Shown here one piece after another: positions 6,609-12,157 of a stretch of DNA of 12,157 bases (the stretch's first letter is position 1; every line of letters starts with the position of its first letter). Origin of the DNA: Chloroflexota bacterium. GTDB taxonomy: Bacteria > Chloroflexota > Anaerolineae > Anaerolineales > UBA4823. The stretch lies in the NCBI GenBank assembly GCA_017860725.1, contig JAGDMX010000040.1:1-12157 (forward strand), read 5' to 3'. The position numbers and the translations under genes are program-made. The notes below the pieces were generated by a model. That model made no database searches. It saw only the letters and a program-made list of their open reading frames with translations, and was not told where the DNA came from.

Positions 6609-8081
6609 ATGTTAACCACTATTCTGTACATTGTACTGGCAATCCTGCTCCTCACAACAGTATTTATCGTGGTGCGAACGATCATTTTCGAAAGGTCGTT
6701 CGGCGCCGTGGAAAAGATCGAAGGCGTCCCAGTAGATGACCAGCAAGTCGCCGAGCATTTGGCGGCGGCGGTGCGCTGCCAGACTGTCCCCTTGGATGAA
6801 GAAGGTACACCGGATCCACAAGCATTTGAGCAGCTACACCAGATGCTGAAAGAGACTTACCCACAGGTGCATAAGAAACTAAAACGCGAAGTGGTTAATG
6901 GTTACAGCCTGCTGTACACCTGGCAAGGCAGTCGGCCTGAGCATGAGCCTGTCATGCTGATGGCTCATCAGGATGTCGTATCCGCAGACCCTAGCGAGTG
7001 GACTCACCCACCTTTCGAGGGCACTATTTCCGACGGTTTTATCTGGGGGCGCGGCACTCTGGACATCAAAAATCAGCTGATTGGCATCATGGAAGCGGCC
7101 GAAATCTTACTGCAGCAGGGCTATAAACCTGAACGCACCATCCTGTTTGGGTTGGGGCATGACGAAGAGACCGGCGGTGTGAATGGCTGCAAGCTGATGG
7201 GTCAGCTGCTCAAGCAGCGCGGCGTTCACCTGGCCGGAATAGTCGATGAGGGAGGCGGGATCAGCGCCGGGCTGGTGCCCGGTGTGCGCGGTGTGGAGGC
7301 CTTGATCGGTGTAAGCGAAAAAGGTTATTTGACAGTGGAGTTCACCGTCAACAGCAAGCCCGGACATTCATCTACACCGCCGCCCCAAACCTCCATTGGG
7401 ATCCTGGCGCGCGCCCTGACTCGCCTGGAAACCCACCCCATGCCAACCCACCTGCGCCGGCTGCGTCCACTATATCATGGCATTGGCAAGGCGGCTCCAA
7501 TTACCCTGCAAGTCGCCTTTGCGAATATCTGGCTGTTTGGCCCATTATTGAAACGCTGGCTGGTGCCTAACCCGGAGATGAATGCCAGCATACGCACTAC
7601 TACCGCCCTGACAATTATCAACGGTGGTGTGGAAGATAACACCATACCGGCTGAGGCAAAGGCTATCGTCAACTTTCGCCTGTTGCCGGGCGATACGATT
7701 GCCGATGTATTATGGCATGTCAAGAGAGTAATTAAGGACGAGCGAGTGAAATACAAGCCGGTTGAAGGCAAGTTCAACGAAGCCCTTCCTACCTCACCCA
7801 GCATCGGTCCGGCTTATAAAGGCCTCCATACTGTGATTCGCCAGGTATTCGATAACCCGCCCGTAGCACCATTCGTCATGTTGGGAGGCACCGACTGTCA
7901 GCATTTTGTGCCGGTATGCGACAACATCTATCGGTTTACCTCCCTGGTGATGGACGAGAGTTTCCGCGGCCTGGAGCACGGCATCGACGAGCGCATCCCG
8001 GTCGAGGGTATGGGAAAGATGGTTAAGTTTTATGCCCAACTGATGCAAGTTTGGGGTACCAAAGAAATGGTTATTAATTAG
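6609..8081 (+). CDS. M20 family peptidase, PM20D1/CPS1-like, membrane anchored
   Basis: 490 residues. Residues 2-22 form a hydrophobic helix followed by R and K residues, so a membrane anchor or uncleaved signal is likely. The M20 zinc site is complete: H120 and D122 in MAHQDVV, D152 in GRGTLDIKN, E186/E187 in GHDEETGG, D213 in VDEGG and H457 in LEHGIDERIP. A dimerisation/lid region with GHSSTPPP (252-259) and INGGVEDNTIP (337-347) is typical of the carboxypeptidase S / PM20D1 branch, whose members hydrolyse peptides or N-acyl amino acids. It differs clearly from the PepV-like enzyme upstream, so the locus carries two distinct M20 hydrolases. The start lies three bases after the thrE-like stop with only a weak ribosome binding sequence, suggesting translation coupled to the gene before. 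Substrate unknown; supply of arginine or other amino acids is inference. Confidence 0.9.
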   Translation: MLTTILYIVLAILLLTTVFIVVRTIIFERSFGAVEKIEGVPVDDQQVAEHLAAAVRCQTVPLDEEGTPDPQAFEQLHQMLKETYPQVHKKLKREVVNGYSLLYTWQGSRPEHEPVMLMAHQDVVSADPSEWTHPPFEGTISDGFIWGRGTLDIKNQLIGIMEAAEILLQQGYKPERTILFGLGHDEETGGVNGCKLMGQLLKQRGVHLAGIVDEGGGISAGLVPGVRGVEALIGVSEKGYLTVEFTVNSKPGHSSTPPPQTSIGILARALTRLETHPMPTHLRRLRPLYHGIGKAAPITLQVAFANIWLFGPLLKRWLVPNPEMNASIRTTTALTIINGGVEDNTIPAEAKAIVNFRLLPGDTIADVLWHVKRVIKDERVKYKPVEGKFNEALPTSPSIGPAYKGLHTVIRQVFDNPPVAPFVMLGGTDCQHFVPVCDNIYRFTSLVMDESFRGLEHGIDERIPVEGMGKMVKFYAQLMQVWGTKEMVIN

Positions 8082-8099
8082 ATTAGAAAGGAGTCAACA

Positions 8100-9014
8100 A
8101 TGAGGATCGTTGTAGCGCTAGGTGGAAATGCCTTACTCAAACGCGGTGAACCGATGACCCATGACGTTCAACGCGCAAACATTAAAGTTGCGGCGCAGGC
8201 CTTAGCACCAGTCGCACAGCAGCACCAGCTTGTACTGGCGCACGGCAACGGCCCGCAGGTAGGCCTGCTGGCGTTGCAGGCGTCCGCATACAAAGATGTC
8301 GAGGCTTATCCATTGGATGTATTAGGGGCGCAAACCGAGGGCATGATCGGCTACATGATTGAGCAGGAGCTGGGTAACCTGTTGCCCTTTGAGGTGCCAT
8401 TTGCCACGATATTGACCATGGTCGAAGTCGATCCGGATGACCCAGCCTTTCAGAATCCAACCAAGTTTGTCGGTCCGGTGTATGAAAAAGAAGAAGCCGA
8501 CCGGCTGAAAGCAGAGAAAGGCTGGGTGTTCAAGCAAGATGGGGCAAAGTGGCGCCGGGTGGTGCCTTCCCCACTGCCCAAGCGGATTTTTGAGATCCGG
8601 CCGGTCAAGTGGCTACTGGAGCGGGGTACAATCGTGATATGCGCAGGTGGCGGCGGCATTCCCACCATGTACGAGCATGGGAAGCAACGCTGGCTGACCG
8701 GCATCGAAGCCGTCATCGACAAAGACCTGGCCAGTGAGCTGCTGGCGCGTGAAGTGGAGGCCGACCTGTTCGTCATCGCTACCGATGTGGACGGCGTTTA
8801 CCTGGATTGGGGTAAGCCGGAGCAGCGCAAGCTGGGTCGGGTAACTATCCAAGAACTGAGAGCACATCCTTTTCCGGCTGGCTCGATGGGCCCCAAAGTC
8901 GAGGCCGCCATTCAATTCGTTGAAAAGACCGGTAAGCGCGCCGCCATTGGCTCGTTGCAGGATATCGAGAAAATTGTGGCCGGCGAGGCCGGGACGAATG
9001 TCTATCCAGAGTGA
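8100..9014 (+). CDS. arcC: Carbamate kinase
   Basis: 304 residues, normal family length. Cytosolic; last step of the ADI pathway, transferring phosphate from carbamoyl phosphate to ADP to give ATP, ammonia and CO2. Amino-acid-kinase fold motifs: ALGGNALL (6-13), AHGNGPQVG (47-55), VICAGGGGIP (179-188), GIEAVIDKDLAS (201-212), ATDVDGVY (227-234) and GSMGPKVEAA (261-270). The ending (GEAGTNVYP) also fits the family. AAAGGAG at 8087-8093 is six bases from the ATG, and the gene begins 18 bases after the M20 gene. arcA follows after 65 bases. Assignment is very secure, since carbamate kinases carry the long insertion (about residues 115-165) that other amino acid kinases lack. Confidence 0.96.
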   Translation: MRIVVALGGNALLKRGEPMTHDVQRANIKVAAQALAPVAQQHQLVLAHGNGPQVGLLALQASAYKDVEAYPLDVLGAQTEGMIGYMIEQELGNLLPFEVPFATILTMVEVDPDDPAFQNPTKFVGPVYEKEEADRLKAEKGWVFKQDGAKWRRVVPSPLPKRIFEIRPVKWLLERGTIVICAGGGGIPTMYEHGKQRWLTGIEAVIDKDLASELLAREVEADLFVIATDVDGVYLDWGKPEQRKLGRVTIQELRAHPFPAGSMGPKVEAAIQFVEKTGKRAAIGSLQDIEKIVAGEAGTNVYPE

Positions 9015-9079
9015 AGCGTAAACCAATTCAATCAATACAAGACCGTCAGACTGAGTAAAACCAGAAGGAGATTATAAAA

Positions 9080-10363
9080 ATGAGTAATGAATTTGGTGTA
9101 AATTCAGAAGTTGGCAAGCTCCGTAAGGTGATCGTTCACCGGCCGGAGCTCAGCTTGAAACGCCTCACCCCTAGCAATCATGACGATTTGCTGTTCGACG
9201 ATGTCTTGTGGGTAGAGCGCGCCCAATGGGAGCATGACCAATTTGTCAAAGCCATGCGTGACCGCGGCATTCAGGTGTTCTACCATGTGGATCTGCTTGG
9301 TGAAGCACTGGCTTCATCCGATACCGCCCGGCAAAACACGATTCAGATGGTGGCATCAGAATATACCGTGGGCTGGTCGTTGGTGGATGAAGTGCGCGAT
9401 TTTTTGTCGAAGATGAAGCCAGATGTCCTCGCCAGACACCTGGTTGGCGGATTGACCATCGGCGAGATGGAGGCCGGGGGCTTCGACCTGGCGAAGTTCA
9501 GGCAGATATCCCTGGGGGCGGCGGCGGTGGCTTTGGCCAGTGATGCAGGCTATTTCGTCATTCCCCCAGTGCCGAACTCGCTATTCCAGCGTGATCCATC
9601 CTGCTGGATTTACAACGGTGTGACGGTTAATCCGATGTATTGGCCTGCCCGGCGCCGGGAATCGCTTAATATGTTGATTATCTACCGCTACCACCCCATG
9701 TTCCAGGATGCCGGTTTCGAGTTCTGGTATCCGGAACAGAATTATGATGAGAGCTTTAGCATCCAGGACTTCGGCAAGGCCTCCATGGAAGGTGGCGATG
9801 TTCAACCTATTGGCAACGGCACAGTGGCGATCGGCATGAGCGAGCGCACACAAGCCCGCATGATCGAGATGGTCGCAAAATCGCTCTTCGAAAAGGGCGG
9901 CGCCGAGCGGGTCATCGTGGCTGTGATGACCAAAGACCGTGCCCACATGCACCTGGATACTGTCTTTACTTTGCTGGATCGGGATATTGCCACCGCCTTC
10001 CCCAAGGTGGTCAACAACATCCGCGCTATCAGCCTGCGTCCAGGCAAAAAACTAGGCGATTTCCACGTAACCGAGGAGAAGAGCTTCCTGGATGCAGTGG
10101 CCGATGCGCTCAAGGTCAAGCAGCTCACCATCGTTGAAACCGGCGGAGACGAGTACCAAATGCAGCGCGAGCAGTGGGATGATGCCAATAACACGGTAGC
10201 GCTGGAGCCGGGGGTGGTGGTCTCCTATGAGCGCAACACCTTCACCATTGCTAAGATGCGCCAGGCCGGGGTAGAAGTCGTTACCATCGCCGGCTTCGAA
10301 CTGGGCAAGGGTCGCGGTGGCGGGCACTGCATGACTTGCCCGATCTTACGGGATGGGATATAG
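9080..10363 (+). CDS. arcA: Arginine deiminase
   Basis: 427 residues, usual size. Cytosolic guanidino-hydrolase converting arginine to citrulline and ammonia, the entry step of the ADI pathway. Motifs: FGVNSEVGKLRKVIVHRPE (5-23), FQRDPS (169-174, D172), SMEGGDVQ (236-242, E237), HMHLDTVF (289-296, with H291 and D293), SYERNTFT (382-389), and the C-terminal GRGGGHCMTCP (411-421), where C417 is the nucleophile. Catalytic Cys, His, Glu and Asp are all present, so the enzyme should be active. AGAAGGAG at 9063-9070, nine bases before the ATG, is the best ribosome binding site of the core locus. arcA is the last pathway gene here; in many bacteria it is the first. Confidence 0.97.
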   Translation: MSNEFGVNSEVGKLRKVIVHRPELSLKRLTPSNHDDLLFDDVLWVERAQWEHDQFVKAMRDRGIQVFYHVDLLGEALASSDTARQNTIQMVASEYTVGWSLVDEVRDFLSKMKPDVLARHLVGGLTIGEMEAGGFDLAKFRQISLGAAAVALASDAGYFVIPPVPNSLFQRDPSCWIYNGVTVNPMYWPARRRESLNMLIIYRYHPMFQDAGFEFWYPEQNYDESFSIQDFGKASMEGGDVQPIGNGTVAIGMSERTQARMIEMVAKSLFEKGGAERVIVAVMTKDRAHMHLDTVFTLLDRDIATAFPKVVNNIRAISLRPGKKLGDFHVTEEKSFLDAVADALKVKQLTIVETGGDEYQMQREQWDDANNTVALEPGVVVSYERNTFTIAKMRQAGVEVVTIAGFELGKGRGGGHCMTCPILRDGI

Positions 10364-10370
10364 GAGGAGG
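10362..10370 (+). promoter_or_regulatory. Very strong ribosome binding site for the small membrane protein
   Basis: AGGAGGAGG overlaps the arcA stop codon (TAG 10361-10363) and lies five bases ahead of the ATG at 10376. Its quality supports real translation of the following short gene. Confidence 0.7.
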
Positions 10371-10375
10371 TAACG

Positions 10376-10609
10376 ATGAACAAAGTCTGGCCATGGGTAG
10401 CGGGTGTTGTTGTTGGCCTGCTCATTATCGGTTTATTGTTTGCCGCCAGCTCGGACCGGCAATCCTACTGGGTTGCCAGAGGAACCGTTCCAAGGGCTAT
10501 TCAAGTGACCCGTGTCGAAGACATCACCTTAGTCCGATTCCCGTGCGGCATGCGAGCAGGATCTATACGGACGGCTAACGAGTGCGGATTTTACGTTTGG
10601 AAGAAGTGA
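10376..10609 (+). CDS. Small single-helix membrane protein of unknown function
   Basis: 77 residues, not recognised. Residues 1-4 are short and weakly basic (MNKV), residues 5-25 form one hydrophobic helix (WPWVAGVVVGLLIIGLLFAA), then a soluble tail of about 50 residues with three basic-rich patches and two Cys (in FPCGM and NECGF), ending WKK. The predicted topology is a single-pass protein with the tail probably outside the cytoplasm; an N-terminal signal peptide is also possible. A very strong ribosome binding site 12 bases behind the arcA stop indicates cotranscription with the ADI genes. The last third could be out-of-family sequence from a truncated longer gene, since the DNA that follows has no clear coding signal. 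No function can be assigned. Confidence 0.55.
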   Translation: MNKVWPWVAGVVVGLLIIGLLFAASSDRQSYWVARGTVPRAIQVTRVEDITLVRFPCGMRAGSIRTANECGFYVWKK

Positions 10610-10990
10610 TCCAAGCGATGCCAGTCCACTGAATCGTGCAGGTGGTATGCCTTGCCAAACTCTTTCCTGACAGCAATCTTGCCAATCTTGTGCGACGGTT
10701 TCACTTCTCACTGGTTATCCATTTGGCAGGCGCGATAGTAGCCGCGAAGGAGTAACTGGTTCAGACGATATTGAACCTTGATAATTAGTTAGCGAGTTGG
10801 CAGTTTTACAGTTGACGGGCTATGACGCCGGAAGCGTTCGAGAACAGCGGTAAAATGGTAGGTTTCTTCCCCGTGCTGAGGTTTCGGCGGCTGTAGTTAT
10901 GTCGTTCGTGCATTAAATCGGCATATTGCCGGTAAGAAGTGTCGTAACGAATTCAATCATTGAGTGTTTAGCTTAGGAAAGGATTAGCAC
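10610..10990. other. 381-base stretch without a confident gene
   Basis: No convincing + strand frame. On the - strand a short frame from a GTG (10704 down to 10591, 37 codons) reads plausibly like protein but is too short and unrecognised; it may be a remnant of a lost gene. Small features: a direct repeat CAATCTTG at 10674-10681 and 10683-10690, and a small CGGCA-TAT-TGCCG hairpin near 10919-10931. A GATAAT at 10780-10785 could be a -10 box for ppk2, but no good -35 accompanies it. The region must hold the end of the ADI transcript and the ppk2 promoter; neither could be placed. AAAGGA at 10978-10983 is the ppk2 ribosome binding site. Confidence 0.5.
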
Positions 10991-11866
10991 ATGGCTAAGG
11001 ATAAGAGCAAGAAAAAGAAGAAGGGCAAAGAGCTAGAAACAGCAGGCAAAGTTGTCGCTGCTGCAACAGAGCAAGTCTCTGGAGAGCCCAAGCCCAACAT
11101 GAGCCGCAAAGATTTTGAGAAGGAGATGGAAAAGCTCCAGGTCGAGCTGGTTAAGCTCCAGGAATGGGTCAAGTTCAGTGGCGCGAAAATCTGTGTCCTG
11201 TTCGAGGGTCGCGATACAGCCGGCAAGGGAGGTGTGATCAAGCGTATCACCGAACGGGTAAGCCCGCGCGTCTTTCGAGTAGTGGCGCTGGGAACTCCAA
11301 CCGATCGGGAGAAATCACAAATGTACTTCCAGCGCTACATACCTTACCTGCCAGCAGCGGGTGAGGTGGTGCTGTTCGACCGCAGCTGGTACAACCGGGC
11401 GGGCGTTGAACGTGTGATGGGCTTTGCCACGCCGGAGCAGGTTGAAACCTTTCTGAGGAACACCCCCTGGGTTGAAAATTCGATCATCCAATCCGGTGTC
11501 ATCCTGATCAAGTACTGGCTGGAAGTGGACATGGAGGAGCAGGCCAAGCGTTTTCAGGAGCGCAATGATGATTATCGCAAGATCTGGAAGCTCAGCCCAA
11601 TGGATGTGCAGGCCCAAGCGCGCTGGTATGACTACTCAAGAGCGCGCAATGCTATGTTCGCCGCCACGGACACCCCGCAATGCCCCTGGTACGTGGTGCC
11701 CTCCAATGACCAACGCCGGGCGCGGCTGAACTGTATCACCCACTTCTTAAGCCTGATCCCCTACGAAGAGGTGCCGCGCGAGCCAATCAAATTCCCCAAG
11801 CGTCAGGCGAAGGGCGATTACAAAGAACCTGACTATCCCTATCGCTATGTGCCGGAAAAGTTTTAC
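10991..11866 (+). CDS. ppk2: Polyphosphate kinase 2 family protein (class I type), frame left open at its end
   Basis: About 290 family-related residues. PPK2 enzymes transfer phosphate between polyphosphate and nucleotides (for class I, mainly nucleoside diphosphates). Motifs: Walker A FEGRDTAGKGG (71-81), Walker B/lid EVVLFDRSWYNRAGVERVMG (125-144), WKLSPMD (199-205), RWYDYSRARNAMF (211-223), PWYVV (232-236) and RRARLNCI (242-249). The N-terminus carries a very Lys-rich segment (MAKDKSKKKKKGK) before the domain, which starts near residue 38. AAAGGA at 10978-10983, seven bases before the ATG, supports the start. Family similarity ends around YRYVPEKF (285-291, to about 11863). No stop codon follows: the frame remains open to the window edge with sequence unlike any PPK2, while P-type ATPase sequence continues at once in another frame. 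A frameshift at the junction or an undetected fusion is likely. Confidence 0.9.
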
Positions 11867-12157
11867 ATTAACCCCAGAAGCGGTCGGCAAAGAGCTGGGG
11901 GTCGATCCTTCCATGGGATTGAGCGCAGCCGAGGCGCAACAGCGGCTGCAGAAGTATGGCCCGAATCGCCTGGCAGAGAAGAAGAAAAAGTCAGGATTGC
12001 AGTCATTTCTAGAACAGTACCAGGACCTGATGCAATTCGTCCTGCTTGGCGCGGCGATCATCAACCAGATCTTCACCGGAGAATGGGGAACCACGCTGGT
12101 GTTGGTCGGCCTGACGGTCTTCAACGCCGTCTTGGGCATGCGCGGCGAGGCCAAAGC
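11847..12157 (+). CDS. P-type cation ATPase, N-terminal part (runs off the window)
   Basis: Reading frame +1 relative to ppk2. From about 11862 it reads FTLTPEAVGKELGVDPSMGL, then SAAEAQQRLQKYGPNRLAEK, the classic N-terminal cation-ATPase domain. A first membrane helix (about LMQFVLLGAAIINQIF) and a second (TTLVLVGLTVFNAVLGM, then RGEAKA) follow. Such enzymes pump cations such as Ca2+ or other ions at the expense of ATP; the metal cannot be told from this part, and the phosphorylation DKTGT site lies outside the window. The only in-frame ATG that includes all the similarity is at 11847, inside the ppk2 3' end and without a ribosome binding site. The alternatives are a fusion to PPK2 through a frameshift or an internal start. 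The gene is partial at its 3' end. Confidence 0.85.
   Translation, partial: MCRKSFTLTPEAVGKELGVDPSMGLSAAEAQQRLQKYGPNRLAEKKKKSGLQSFLEQYQDLMQFVLLGAAIINQIFTGEWGTTLVLVGLTVFNAVLGMRGEAK

Noticed and set aside
10529..10711. 60-codon - strand frame in the gap before ppk2
   Set aside because: No recognised motif; overlaps the small membrane protein gene and a different, more protein-like frame on the same strand.
11747..12154. 135-codon open frame on the - strand
   Set aside because: Antisense to the ppk2 end and the clearly recognised P-type ATPase sequence; no recognisable protein features.

Overview
This is a bacterial window (mixed-composition, moderately GC-rich, Shine-Dalgarno led genes, no introns) in which every confident gene is on the + strand. 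Gene content points to an anaerobic or fermentative bacterium that lives on peptides and arginine. The overall style (SHOCT-domain protein, a YfcC-type carrier, M20 peptidases and a PPK2 next to a P-type ATPase) would fit an Anaerolineae-like member of the Chloroflexota. That assignment is only an inference, because no rRNA or other marker gene is present.

Layout. Positions 8-304 hold a small SHOCT-domain protein that ends in a strong hairpin (316-355). Positions 498-10363 hold an expanded arginine deiminase (ADI) locus: YfcC-family carrier (arcD-like), ornithine carbamoyltransferase (arcB), a PepV-like M20 dipeptidase, an NhaC-family antiporter, a shortened ThrE-like membrane protein, a PM20D1/CPS1-like M20 peptidase with an N-terminal membrane anchor, carbamate kinase (arcC) and arginine deiminase (arcA). 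A small one-helix membrane protein (10376-10609) follows with a very strong ribosome binding site. After a 381-base stretch without a confident gene comes a class I polyphosphate kinase 2 (from 10991). Its end runs straight into the N-terminus of a P-type cation ATPase in a different reading frame (11847 to the window edge).

How the genes work together. ArcA turns arginine into citrulline and ammonia, ArcB phosphorolyses citrulline to ornithine and carbamoyl phosphate, and ArcC makes ATP from carbamoyl phosphate. YfcC and perhaps NhaC would exchange arginine, ornithine or ions. The two M20 hydrolases could feed the pathway by releasing amino acids from dipeptides or N-acyl amino acids. The pattern recalls the streptococcal arc locus, where a YfcC-type ArcD and an M20-type ArcT accompany arcABC. 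Here the pathway genes are divided into arcD-arcB and arcC-arcA, with a peptidase/transporter block between them. Two long, almost perfect hairpins (3067-3231) sit at the boundary after arcB and may set the relative expression of the two parts.

Most notable for follow-up: the PPK2/P-type ATPase junction, the paired hairpins after arcB, the internally shortened ThrE-like gene embedded in a tightly coupled gene run, and the enlarged peptidase-linked ADI locus itself. I found no tRNA, rRNA, CRISPR array or intact mobile element.
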